Positions 1 to 9,333 of a DNA stretch of 64,000 nucleotides are shown here, piece by piece. Positions within the stretch are counted from its first letter, which is position 1. Each line of letters starts with the position of its first letter. Location of the stretch: assembly GCA_963698015.1 (NCBI GenBank), contig OY969109.1:682001-746000 (forward strand), in the 5' to 3' direction. Below the pieces are notes generated by a model. That model saw only the letters and a list, made by a program, of their open reading frames with translations, was not told the DNA's origin and ran no database searches. This DNA is from VAXT01 sp963698015 (GTDB lineage Bacteria > Actinomycetota > Thermoleophilia > Gaiellales > Gaiellaceae). Made by a program: the position numbers and the translations under genes.

Positions 1-69
1 GAGATACGGCCGGATGTCCGCGAGGTCGGACGGGCTCCCGTAGGCCATCAGCACGACCGCCGGCTTCAT
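1..69 (-). CDS. hemH: Ferrochelatase, N-terminal fragment (window edge)
   Basis: Only the first 23 codons are inside the window. The residues begin MKPAVVLMAYGSP and continue to a DIRPYL stretch, which matches the start of bacterial ferrochelatases (coproporphyrin/protoporphyrin ferrochelatase, iron insertion late in heme synthesis). The ATG overlaps the TGA of hemE as ATGA, so the two genes are translationally coupled, and the hemE-hemH order supports the call. The rest of the gene lies to the left of the window. Confidence 0.8.
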   Translation of the reverse strand, partial: MKPAVVLMAYGSPSDLADIRPYL

Positions 70-1086
70 GCGGCCGTCCGTTCGTGGACGAGCTCGACGA
101 TGCGCTTGAGATCGGCCGGATCCGTGTCCGGCAGCACGCCGTGGCCGAGGTTGAAGATGTGGCCGGGACGTCCGCCGGCCGCCTCGAGGATCGCCGATCG
201 CCGCCGACTCGACGCGCGCGAAGGGCCCGAGCAGCAGCGCGGGATCGAGGTTCCCCTGCACGCCGCGATCGCCGCCGACCCGCTCCCACCCCTCGTCGAG
301 CCGGACGCGCCAGTCGAGGCCGATCACGTCGCCCCCGGTCTCGGCCATCGTCTCGAGCAGGTGCGCGGTGCCGGTTCCGAAGTGGATCGTCGGCACGTCG
401 ACGGCGTCGAGGATTCGTTTCGAATACGGCGCGACGAACTCCTCGTAGTCGTCGCGGGAGAGGGCGCCGACCCAGGAGTCGAAGAGCTGAACCGCATCCG
501 CGCCCGCCTCGACGGTCGCGCGCAGATAGGCCTCCGAGGTCACGGCGAGCTTCTCGCACAGCGCGTGCCAGACCTCGGGCGAGCCGTACATGCAGCGCTT
601 CGTGACCGAGAACTCACGCGTCGGCCTGCCCTCGACGAGGTAGCCCGCGACCGTGAACGGGCCGCCGCAGAAGCCGACGAGCGCCTGCTCGGGAGCGAGC
701 GCGGCGCGCACGAGCCGCACCGCGTCGAGGATGAACGGCACGGCCTCTTCCGGGTCGGGCACACGCAGGCGCTCCACGTCCGCCATCGTCCGCACCGGCT
801 CCGCGACGACCGGCCCCACGCCCTCGACGAGATCGACGTCGATGCCCATCCCGAGGATCGGAAGCATGATGTCCGCGAACATCACCGCCGCGTCGACGCC
901 GTGCGCGCGCACCGGCTCGAGCGTGACCTCCGCGCAGAGCTCCGGCTGGCGGCAGACCTCGAACAGCGTGTGCCGCTTCCGGATCTCGCGGTAGCCGGGC
1001 AGCGACCGCCCGGCCTGGCGCATGAACCAGACCGGCGTCCGCTCGACGGGCTCCTGGCGAGCCGTTCTGACCAGCAACGGTGTCAT
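66..1086 (-). CDS. hemE: Uroporphyrinogen decarboxylase (one apparent frameshift)
   Basis: Decarboxylates uroporphyrinogen III to coproporphyrinogen III in the cytosol. The N-terminus shows the family signature FMRQAGR at residues 21-27, followed by FADIMLP and GFCGGPFTVAGY. Reading breaks near position 200 (extra G in the coding-strand string ATCGGCGATCC). Removing one base restores an IFNLGHGVLP-type C-terminus ending in HERTAA and gives 339 residues, the usual family size. The ATG overlaps the TAA of the upstream ABC permease (TAATG), and hemH follows with an ATGA overlap, so heme synthesis is cotranscribed with a polysaccharide export gene here. Confidence 0.9.
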
Positions 1087-1903
1087 TACAACTGGGCGGC
1101 GAGCTGGTCGTCGATGCGGCGGAAGAGGAGCGACGCGACGGCCAGCGCGGCGATTGCGACGCCGAATGCGTAGACCACGTCGCTGAGGTGCGGCCAGACG
1201 CCGAAGAAGAGCGGATCGCGAATCGCCGTGACGATCGGCGCGACCGGGTTCCCGTAGTAGAGGACGTCGGCCAGCTTCGGGTGGTCCGAGATGCCCGGCA
1301 TCTCGCCGAAGGGATAGAAGATCGGCGTGAGGATGAACCACGGGCAGGAGCACCGTGGCGATCAGGTGCTCGATGTCACGGAAGAGGACCGTCGACGACG
1401 CGAGGACGATCGCGAAGCCGGTGACGAGCGCGGTCAGCGGGATGAAGAGCGGCAGCGCCGCCCAGAACGTCGTTCGCGTCGCCGGGATGACCAGCAGGTT
1501 GAGCGGCAGGACGATCGCGAGCATGACGAGCATCGTCACGAGGTTCGTCGCGACGACGGAGACCGGCAGCAGCTGCCGCGGCAGGCGCACCTGCTTCACG
1601 AGGCTCGCCTGCCCGAGCAGGCTCGAGCACGACATCTGGATCGCGGACTGGAAGAAGACCCAGACGACCAGGCCGGTGAGCAGGAACAGCGGGTAGTGGC
1701 CGACGGTGACCGCGCGGACGATCACCGAGAAGATCAGCCAGTACGCGAGCATCGAGCATGATCGGGTTGATCAGCGTCCACGCGAGACCGAGCGCCGAGC
1801 CGCGGTACTTGACGCGGATCTCGCGGCGAAAAAGGTTCAGGAACAGCTCGCGGTACTTGAAGAGGTCGGTGTAGACGCGCCACCGGGCCAGTCTACGCCG
1901 CAA
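1086..1903 (-). CDS. ABC-2 type polysaccharide export permease, Wzm/TagG-like (two apparent frameshifts)
   Basis: Membrane permease of an ABC exporter for lipid-linked polysaccharide. The N-terminal motif RREIRVKYRGSALGLAWTLINP is the hallmark of the Wzm/TagG family (residues about 25-46), and about six hydrophobic segments follow. Frame breaks near 1755 (ATGCTC-G-ATGCTC) and 1340 (CTGCCC-G-TGG). Removing one base at each gives a continuous 271-residue protein, normal for the family. The TTG start at 1903 is the best in-frame choice. The ATP-binding partner (Wzt/TagH) is not adjacent and none was recognised elsewhere in the window. Its function in glycan export is inferred from family and the surrounding glycosyltransferases. 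Confidence 0.85.
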
Positions 1904-1934
1904 TATCCTGTGGCCCCATGGCGAGGAAGCCGCG

Positions 1935-3126
1935 TTGACGCCCCGTCCTGAAGGGAGCTCCGGGAGGCTGCCGAGCCTCGGCCAGGATCATGCGACCGGC
2001 CACAGGACGTACGTCGAGCACCTGACCCACGGCGGCCGGCTGTGGCTGCGGACGAAGCCGTTCTACGCGCCGCCGACCGAGGAGCTGACGCTCTGCCTGC
2101 GCACGTTCGCGCACATCGTCGAGCAGCTGGGGCTCGGCCTGCGCGCGCAGGTGCTCGACGTCGGCTGCGGCCCCGGCTGGCTGAGCGAGTTCCTTGCGCG
2201 CTGCGGCTACTGGGTGACCGGGATCGACATCTCCGAGGACATGGTCGAGATCGCGCGCGAGCGGATCGCGGCCATCGGGCAGCCGATCGGCGAGAACATC
2301 GAGCCGGTCGCCGAGTTCCACGCGATGCCCGTGCGCGAGTTGCCGTGGAGCGATCGCTTCGACGCCGCGATCCTCTACGACACGATGCACCACTTCGACG
2401 ACGAGGCGGCGACGCTCGACGTGATCCTGCAAGACGCTCGTCCCCGGTGGCCGGATCTACATCCGCGAGGGCGCGCGGCCCGCGCCGGACTCGGCGAGCG
2501 AGCACCAGCTGATCGATGAGATGGAGCTGTACGGGACGCTCGAGTCGCCGTTCGACCCCGCGTACCTCGAGGAGGTCGTGGCGAACGCGCGGGCTTCACC
2601 GACGTGCGGCGGTTCGTCGAGGTCGACGAGCTGGTCGAGGTCGGCGACGTCGGGGGCATGTTCAACCGGATGCGCGAGCAGTTCTCGTATCGCGTCGGCC
2701 GGCGGGCACCCGAGACGAACATCCTGATCGCGACGAAGCCGCTCGGCGGCGGCGCCGGGCGGAGCCGGGTTCTCGGCGGAGATCACCGCCGACGGCTCGT
2801 GGCGGCCGGACGAGCATGGGCGCCAGCTCGTGCTCGCCGTGCGGATCCGCAACACCGGCGACACGTTCTGGCCGACGGAGCCGTTCGGGCACGGGGTGGT
2901 CACGATCGGCCCGTATGTGACGCTCCCCGATGGTTCGCGTCGCGAGCTCCCACGCGTCGCGCTCCCACGCTCGGTGCCGCCCGGCGAAGAGCTCGCACTC
3001 GAGCTCGCCGTCCCAAGGCACGCGGCAGGCGACGCCGACGAGATCGCGGTCGACTGCGTCCGCGAGGGCATCGCGTGGTTCTCGGACCTGGGCTCGAGCC
3101 CGCTCGTCGCGCCGGTCGCGCGCTGA
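1935..3126 (+). CDS. SAM-dependent methyltransferase with C-terminal beta-sandwich domain (three apparent frameshifts)
   Basis: Class I methyltransferase: DVGCGPG SAM loop at residues 75-81 and GIDIS at 96-100. Frames change near 2433, 2593 and 2765. Correcting one base at each (insertion, deletion, insertion) gives 396 residues. After the methyltransferase fold (about 1-275) comes a roughly 110-residue segment with NTGDTFWP, LPRSVPPGEE and VREGIAWFSDLGS, resembling Ig-like accessory domains found in glycan-modifying enzymes. The start is uncertain: TTG 1935 opens the intact frame, but an ATG at 1918 lies 8 nt after a TATCCT (1904-1909) and would need another base correction. First gene of a five-gene operon with glycosyltransferases. 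Substrate unknown, probably a sugar. Confidence 0.72.
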
Positions 3127-3136
3127 CCGGGGCGCC

Positions 3137-4222
3137 ATGCGGATCGTCGTCGACGTCACGCCGCTGAGCCAGCCGAGGACCGGGATCGGCAACTACCTGC
3201 TCGGGATGCTTCGAGGCACGGTCGAGGCCGCCGCCGGCGACCACGAGCTCGTCGCGTTCGCCGTCGTCGGTCCGCGCGGCGCGCCGCGTGTCCGCGAAGC
3301 GGTCGCGGGCCTGCCCCTCGAAGCAGCGCGTCGTCGTCGTCGGGCCGTCGTCGCAGACGTGGAGAACCGCGTGGAGCCGGCTCGGCTTCCCGAAGGTCGA
3401 GCGGCTCGCGGGGACAGCTCGACGTCTTCCACTTCTCGGACTGGATGTATCCCGCGCAGAGCGGCGGACTACGGACGACGACCGTCTACGACCTCTCGCC
3501 GCTCCACCATCCCGGAGTGGGTAGCGCCGCTGACCCGGCGGATGCACGGCCGCAAGTACGCGAACGCGGCGAAGACGAGCGACCTCATCTTCGCGATCTC
3601 GGAGTTCACGGCGGCGGACGTCGCCGAGACGCTCGCCGTCCCGCGGGAACGGATCCCGGTCGCGTACCCGGGAGTCGACGAGCGGTACACGCCCGAGGGG
3701 CCGAGGGTCGAGCGCGAGGGACCGTACGTCCTGGCTGTGGCGACGCTCGAGCCGCGTAAGAACCTGTCCACGCTGGTTGCGGCGCACGCCCTCGTCCGCG
3801 CGCGGCGGCCCGAGCTCGAGCTCGTCGTCGCCGGTGCGCCCGTCCACTGGGCCGAGCAGGAGCTCGCAGGGGACGGCGTGACCGCGCTCGGCTTCGTGCC
3901 TGACGACCAGCTGCCTGCGCTCTACCGCGGCGCGAGCGTGGTCGCGTATCCCTCGCTCTTCGAGGGCTTCGGGATCCCGGTCGTCGAGGCGATGGCGTGC
4001 GGGACGCCCGTGGTCGCCTCGTCGCACGCGTCGCTCGACGAGTCCTGCGGCGACGCGGCGGTGCGCGCGGACCCGAGGAGCGCCGAGGCCCTCGCCGCGG
4101 GCATCGAAGGAACCCTGGCCGACCGTGAGCGCCTCGTCTCGCGCGGCCTCGAGCACGCGCGGCTATTCACATGGCGGGCCTGCGGCGAGGCCCACCTGCA
4201 AGGATTCCTGACCACTAACTGA
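3137..4222 (+). CDS. Glycosyltransferase family 4 (three apparent frameshifts)
   Basis: GT-B fold retaining glycosyltransferase, expected to act at the cytoplasmic membrane face. It starts MRIVVDVTPLSQPRTGIGNY and shows TLEPRKNL, then the E-x7-E donor-binding motif EGFGIPVVE followed by AMACGTPVV. Frame breaks near 3315, 3412 and 3515 each resolve by dropping one base (CTC-G-AAG, GGGG-A-CAG, CCC-G-GAG), giving 360 residues. Ten bases separate it from the upstream methyltransferase. Closely similar in layout to the next two genes, suggesting a tandem family. Donor and acceptor cannot be told from sequence. Confidence 0.85.
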   Translation: MRIVVDVTPLSQPRTGIGNYLLGMLRGTVEAAAGDHELVAFAVVGPRGAPRVREAVAGLPLEAARRRRRAVVADVENRVEPARLPEGRAARGDSSTSSTSRTGCIPRRAADYGRRPSTTSRRSTIPEWVAPLTRRMHGRKYANAAKTSDLIFAISEFTAADVAETLAVPRERIPVAYPGVDERYTPEGPRVEREGPYVLAVATLEPRKNLSTLVAAHALVRARRPELELVVAGAPVHWAEQELAGDGVTALGFVPDDQLPALYRGASVVAYPSLFEGFGIPVVEAMACGTPVVASSHASLDESCGDAAVRADPRSAEALAAGIEGTLADRERLVSRGLEHARLFTWRACGEAHLQGFLTTN

Positions 4223-4235
4223 AAAACTTCCGCGC

Positions 4236-5233
4236 ATGCTCCGCGTGGGTATCGACGTTTCGCCGCTCGCACTCACCAAGGCCGGCACGGCTCGCTACCT
4301 GACGAACGTCCTCGACGGGCTCGACGCCGACCCCGAGCTCGAGCTGCGCCGGTACGACTGGGGCGGCGACGGCAAGGCGACGCGCGTGCTGCGCGACACC
4401 GGCTGGTACCGCTTCACGCTCCCGCGCGCGGCGCGGCGCGACGGCGTCGCAGGTGCTTCACTGCCCGACCATGCGCGCCCCGTTCCGCCCGCGGGTGCCG
4501 CTCGTCGTGACGATTCACGACGCCGCCGTTCTCCGGCATCCCGACGCGTTCAACCGCTGGACGCGCTCGTACAGCGCCAGGTCGCTGCCGAACGTCGTGC
4601 GCGCCGCGGACAGCATCGTGACCGGCTCCGAGTTCACGCGCGACGAGCTGGTGCAGCTCCTCGGCGTGCCGGAGAGCAAGATCCGCGTCATCCCGTACGG
4701 CGTCGGCCCGCCGTTCACGGCCGAGGGGCCCGCCGCCGACGGCGCCTACATCCTCGCCGTCTCGACGCTCGAGCCGCGCAAGAACCTCTCCCGGCTGGTC
4801 GAGGGCTTCCGGCGCTCCGGCCTCGACGGCCTCGAGCTCCGCGTCGTCGGGGCCGAGGGCTGGGGCGGCGTCAGTGTCGACGGCGAGCGGGTGCAGCGGC
4901 TGACCGGCGTCGACGACGAGGAGCTCGCGTCCCTCTACCGCGGCGCGGCGGCCGTCGCCTACGTGTCGCTCTACGAGGGCTTCGGCCTGCCCGTGCTCGA
5001 GGCGATGGCCTGCGCGCGGCCGGTCGTCGCTCCCGCCGGGCCGCCCGTTCAGCGAGTTCGCCCACGGCGTCGCGTTCGAGGTCGATCCACGCGACGCGGA
5101 CTCGATCGCCGACGGCCTGCGCCGCGCCGTCGCCGCCGGGACTCAGGCCGTCGGCGCGCAGCGGGCCGCCGACTACAGCTGGGAGCGCGCCGTTCAGGCT
5201 CACGTCGACCTCTACCGCGAGCTCGCCGGGTGA
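4236..5233 (+). CDS. Glycosyltransferase family 4 (two apparent frameshifts)
   Basis: Second of three tandem GT4-type enzymes. N-terminus MLRVGIDVSPLALTKAGTARY parallels the preceding gene. TIHDAAVLRHP, STLEPRKNLSRL and the E-x7-E motif EGFGLPVLE are present. Frame breaks near 4447 (GTC-G-CAG) and 5040 (extra C in CCGCCCG). Repair gives 331 residues, short but normal for this subfamily. The TGA overlaps the GTG of the next gene (GTGA). Likely adds one sugar of a repeating unit. Confidence 0.85.
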
Positions 5234-6276
5234 AACCGCTCGTGGTCATCGACGCGGACGTGCTCGGACGCCGCCGCACCGGCGACGAGACGTACATCGC
5301 CGCGCTCCTGCGCGAGCTCGTGCCGCTCGCAGACCAGGAGCGGCTGGCCGCGGTCACGCGCAGCCCGGAGCTCGTTCCGGAAGGCATCGAGCCGCTCTCG
5401 CTCCCGGCACGGAGCCAGTCGGTGCGAATGGCGTACGGGCTGCCCCGGCTCCTCAAGCGGCTCGAGCCGGCGCTGACGCACTTCAACTACGTCATCCCTC
5501 CGAGCTACCGCGGACGCTCGGTCGTCACCGTGCACGACCTCTCGTTCGAGCGCATGCCGTGGCTGATGGGCCGCCGCGACCGCATGCTCTTCCGGAAGTT
5601 CGTCCCCGTCTCGGCGCGGCGAGCGGACCGCGTGCTCGCCGTCTCCGAGCACACGAAGCGCGACCTCGTCGAGCACTACGGGATTCCCGAGGACAAGATC
5701 GTCGTCACGCCGAACGGCGTCGATCCCGTCTTCCATCCGAACGGAAGCGCTCCCGAGCGGCCGCCGTACGCGCTGTTCGTCGGCGGGATCCAGCCGAGGA
5801 AGGATCCGCTGGCCGCGGTCGAGGCGCTCGCGCTCCTCGACGGCGATCTCAACCTCGTCGTGGTCGGCGCCGAGAAGCGGGGCGGCGAAGAGCTGCGCCG
5901 GACGGTCAGGCGGCTCGGGCTCGAGCGGCGCGTCGACTTCGCCGGGCACGTCGAGCACGAGGAGCTCGCGGCGCTCTACCGCGGCGCCGCCTGCCTCGTC
6001 TTCCCGTCCCGCTACGAGGGCTTCGGGCTGCCGGTGCTCGAGGCGATGGCCTCGGGGACGCCTGTCGTCGCCGCTGCGGCCGGGGCCGTGCCCGAGGTGG
6101 CTGGAGATGCGGCGATCCTCGTCGAGCCGGGCGACCCGGAGGCGATCGCGGACGGCGTCAGGCGCGCGCTGGCGGATCGGGAGCGTCTCGTTGCCGCGGG
6201 CCTCGAGCGGGCAGGCCGGTTCAGCTGGACGGAGACCGCCCGCCGCACGCTGGCGGTGTACCGGGAGCTCCTGTGA
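5230..6276 (+). CDS. Glycosyltransferase family 4
   Basis: Intact 348-residue GT4-type enzyme and the only gene in the first 7 kb without a frame break. Motifs: TVHDLSFERMPW near residue 100, VGGIQPRKDP, and the E-x7-E motif EGFGLPVLE followed by AMASGTPVV. Starts with GTG overlapping the upstream TGA and ends with TGA overlapping the next GTG, so translation is coupled on both sides. Similar to plant-mannosyltransferase-like bacterial GT4 proteins. Specific sugar unknown. Confidence 0.9.
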   Translation: MKPLVVIDADVLGRRRTGDETYIAALLRELVPLADQERLAAVTRSPELVPEGIEPLSLPARSQSVRMAYGLPRLLKRLEPALTHFNYVIPPSYRGRSVVTVHDLSFERMPWLMGRRDRMLFRKFVPVSARRADRVLAVSEHTKRDLVEHYGIPEDKIVVTPNGVDPVFHPNGSAPERPPYALFVGGIQPRKDPLAAVEALALLDGDLNLVVVGAEKRGGEELRRTVRRLGLERRVDFAGHVEHEELAALYRGAACLVFPSRYEGFGLPVLEAMASGTPVVAAAAGAVPEVAGDAAILVEPGDPEAIADGVRRALADRERLVAAGLERAGRFSWTETARRTLAVYRELL

Positions 6277-7021
6277 GCGTTGCCGCCGTCGTCGTCACGC
6301 ACGGGCCGGATCCGGACCTCGAACGCTGCCTCGCCGCGCTCGCGCCTCAGGTGGACGAGCTCGTCGTCGTCGCGAACCCGCCTGCCCCGACGGTCGACGC
6401 ACAGCTGATCGTGAACGACGCGGCCGCTCGGTTTCGCGGCGAACGCGAACCGCGGGATCGCCGCCACGAGCGCGCCGTTCGTCGTCGTCGCAAACCCCGA
6501 CACCGCAGGCGCGGCCCGATGCGGTCGGCCTCCTCCGGAAGTTCGCCGAGATCCATCCGCGCGCCGGGATCGTGGGCCCCCAGCTGCAGTTCCCCGACGG
6601 ACGCTGGCAGCCGTCGCGCCGCCGATTCCCGACCGTCAGGGGCACGCTCGTCCGGCGAACGCCGCTCCGGAAGGCCCTGCGCCCGGAGACGCGCCAGGTC
6701 GACCACTACCAGCTCGACGAGCGCCCGACTGAGCCGGTCCAGGCGGACTGGATGCTCGCGGCGTTCCTGCTGCTGCGTCGCGAGATGCTCGACGAGCTCG
6801 GCGGATTCGACCCCGGCTTCCGCCTCTACGGCGAGGACATCGACCTCTGCTACCGGGCCGCCAAGGCCGGCTGGGAGCGCTGGTACGTGCCCGAGGCGGT
6901 CGTGACGCACGCGCACGCGGCCGTCACCGACCGCCGCTTCCTCACGCGGCGCACCTGGTGGCACTGGCGCGGAATCGGGCGCTTCGTGCGCAAGCACCCC
7001 GAGCGCCTCCGCGCGCTTTGA
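6273..7021 (+). CDS. Glycosyltransferase family 2, rhamnosyltransferase-like (two apparent frameshifts)
   Basis: Inverting GT-A enzyme. N-terminus SVAAVVVTHGPDPDLERCL. After removing one base near 6430 the frame gives GFAANANRGIAA, the typical family-2 segment before the DXD-like NPD. A second break near 6515 restores RPDAVGLLRKF. The C-terminus has GGFDPGFRLYGEDIDLCYRA, the ED motif typical of WbbL-type rhamnosyltransferases. Corrected length is 248 residues. Last gene of the plus-strand operon starting at 1935. Confidence 0.82.
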
Positions 7022-7072
7022 GCCTGGGTGAGGCCCTCGGCAAGAGCCCTACCAGCTGCGTGGACTCTCGAG

Positions 7073-9208
7073 CTACCTCCCGTAGGACGTCTTCATCTGG
7101 ACACCGAGTTGCCGAGTGTCTCCCGCTCCGAACTCCGACGGCGAGAACGTCGGTGCGACATGGACTGCCAACTCGAACGGAGGTGCCGGCGGGGCGAGTC
7201 GGAACGACTTCGAACGACCGGAATGTGCCACCCAGCGCCGTCGGGCCAGCGTGGACGAGGTGCCCACCAGGCGTCGCAGCGTCAGCGTCACCACCCCCGG
7301 CTTGTCCGGACCAATCCATGCCACCCTGCTAAGCGTGACGGTCATCCACCGGGGCTTGGGCTTCGGCAGCCAGTACCGGATGAACAAGGCATCCGAGCCG
7401 GTCCAGCCGTCGGAATAGAGACCGACGTCTCGCGACGATAGCCGCAGAGCGCCTGCGGGCCTGTAGATAGCCAAAGGCTGAGCGGTCGGCCCGCCGGCGG
7501 CGACCTGCCTGCCTGCGATGGCGAGCTTGCGATCGGTGACGAGAATACGCGCGCCGCTGGTCTGACGGCCGCGAGCGTCGACGAGCCGACCGTTTCGCTC
7601 GTCGACCCGCAACGGGTCGATTCGAAGCGGGCACAACCCCTGTGAGCCGAGCGAGTAGACGTTGCCGATCGACCGGTTCCAGAACTCCGTATTCACAAAG
7701 ACGGTCGAGCTAGCCCAGACTGTGGGATTCGGGACGTAGAGGTAGGCAGCCTTTCCGGCGGACGTGCCGATCTGATCGTCGATCCAACTTCGGACCGGTC
7801 CCGTCCAGTTCGGCCAAGCGCGTGTGTTAGCGACCAAGTTCACATAAGCAGCATGCGAGGCCAGTAACGACAAGGCCGCTACTCCGGCCGGAAGAGCAGT
7901 CCGAAGAAACCGCGCCGGAGCCACCGCGAAGATCAACCCCACCGACGCCGCTAGCGCAAAAAGCAAGATGCGCCCGCTGAGGAGCCCGCCGGGCACGTGT
8001 TCGGGGACTCGCCGGAAGAGGTGGAGCGTGAGTGAGGCGAACACCGGTTCGACCGTGATACTGGAACGCAGAGCGGCTCCGAAGAGAATCACCGACACGA
8101 GGGCGAGTGCCGTGATCACCGCGAACAGGGTCTCGAATCGCGGCCGAGACAGGCCGCGCGCGAGCCAGAGAACAAAAGCGATCAGGACCGGTGGAAATGC
8201 GTACTGGCTGTAGCGCTCGAGGATCTGCGGGTTGAACGCCGAGGCGTACGCGCCCGTCTGCAGCAGGAACAGGAAGCTGCTTGCGGCGGCTGTCGCGATG
8301 AAAGCCCGGTCACCTGGTCGTCCAAGACCGCGGGTCAGCGCCGATGCGAGCAGGACGAGAAACGCACAAGCCGGCGCGACTCCGACGGCGAGCACCGCTT
8401 CGCCCGCGTGGCGCGCTGTCCAGAGCGCGACGGTGAGAGGGTCGTAATGAGTGGTAGCCACTCGCCGGTAGAAACCGATCGATCGGCTGGGAGAGAAGCC
8501 GCTGTTGGCGAGAAAGGCGAACACGGCAATTGCCAGTACGGATACGAGCGGCCAGTAGCGCCTTAGCTTGCCCAGGGCTTCGGAGCGTGGGACGCCGGCA
8601 CGCAAGTCCAGTAAGAAAGCGAGGAGGACAGCCGCGGGCAGGATCGCGAGCAGAACGAGGCCCTGCGCTCGCACTCCATAAGCGACGGCCAGCGCGACGA
8701 CGACGAAAGCCTGCGTCCACGGCGTGGGCCGCTCAACAGCGATGCCGATCGCGAACAACGCGAGCATGAACGCAGGCATCGATGCACTCTCAGTCATCAG
8801 CATCCCGGAGAGAACGAGCCCGGTCTGGAGCAACACGAGACCAGCGGCGAGAAGAGCCCACCACGGCGAGACGACGCGCCGCGCCCAGAGGTAGACGGGT
8901 ATCGCGGTCAGCGAGACGAGCACCGCATTGATCGTCTTCGCGAGCTCGTAGACCGTCGACATCTTGTGCGCGAGCCACGCCGGCGCGATCAGAGCCGGGT
9001 AGAGCAGGCTTCCTCCAGCGCTCGGACCTCCCCCGAGATCGAGGTGGCCCGTGGTCGCGAATCGACGCGCGATTCCTGCGTAGATGTATTCGTCGCAGAG
9101 CTGGTGCGGGCCTTCGAAGCCGCGATTCACCCAGACGCGAAGGAGTGCAGAAACGGCGACGAGCGACGCCAGCGCCAAGCCGGGCGCGTACGCTCGCCGG
9201 AACCTCAA
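7073..9208 (-). CDS. GT-C fold membrane glycosyltransferase-like protein with C-terminal beta domain (paralogue 1)
   Basis: 711 residues. About eleven hydrophobic segments fill residues 10-470, then a soluble roughly 230-residue C-terminal domain. The first extracytoplasmic loop carries CDEYIYAGIARRF (acidic pair near residues 39-40), as in lipid-phosphate-sugar-dependent GT39/ArnT-like enzymes. The C-terminal end contains FSPSEFGAGDTRQLGVQ, closely matched in the second paralogue. The start is TTG at 9208, the only start after an in-frame stop. Base composition is visibly less GC-rich than the neighbours. Likely transfers a sugar from polyprenyl phosphate on the outer membrane face. Sugar unknown. 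Confidence 0.7.
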   Translation of the reverse strand: MRFRRAYAPGLALASLVAVSALLRVWVNRGFEGPHQLCDEYIYAGIARRFATTGHLDLGGGPSAGGSLLYPALIAPAWLAHKMSTVYELAKTINAVLVSLTAIPVYLWARRVVSPWWALLAAGLVLLQTGLVLSGMLMTESASMPAFMLALFAIGIAVERPTPWTQAFVVVALAVAYGVRAQGLVLLAILPAAVLLAFLLDLRAGVPRSEALGKLRRYWPLVSVLAIAVFAFLANSGFSPSRSIGFYRRVATTHYDPLTVALWTARHAGEAVLAVGVAPACAFLVLLASALTRGLGRPGDRAFIATAAASSFLFLLQTGAYASAFNPQILERYSQYAFPPVLIAFVLWLARGLSRPRFETLFAVITALALVSVILFGAALRSSITVEPVFASLTLHLFRRVPEHVPGGLLSGRILLFALAASVGLIFAVAPARFLRTALPAGVAALSLLASHAAYVNLVANTRAWPNWTGPVRSWIDDQIGTSAGKAAYLYVPNPTVWASSTVFVNTEFWNRSIGNVYSLGSQGLCPLRIDPLRVDERNGRLVDARGRQTSGARILVTDRKLAIAGRQVAAGGPTAQPLAIYRPAGALRLSSRDVGLYSDGWTGSDALFIRYWLPKPKPRWMTVTLSRVAWIGPDKPGVVTLTLRRLVGTSSTLARRRWVAHSGRSKSFRLAPPAPPFELAVHVAPTFSPSEFGAGDTRQLGVQMKTSYGR

Positions 9209-9333
9209 CTCAGCTTCGCCGACGCTCGCGACCCTTGCTGCAGCTCGTAGGAGCTAGTCACGTCCCAACCCGACCTCGCGCAGACGCGCTGGCTACGTCG
9301 GTCAGCTCCGGCGAGTCGGCGTCGACGCCGAGC

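Noticed and set aside
190..6520. Programmed frameshifting as explanation for the broken genes
   Set aside because: Breaks are many, in unrelated genes, at varied positions without slippery heptamers or stem-loops; sequence error is simpler.
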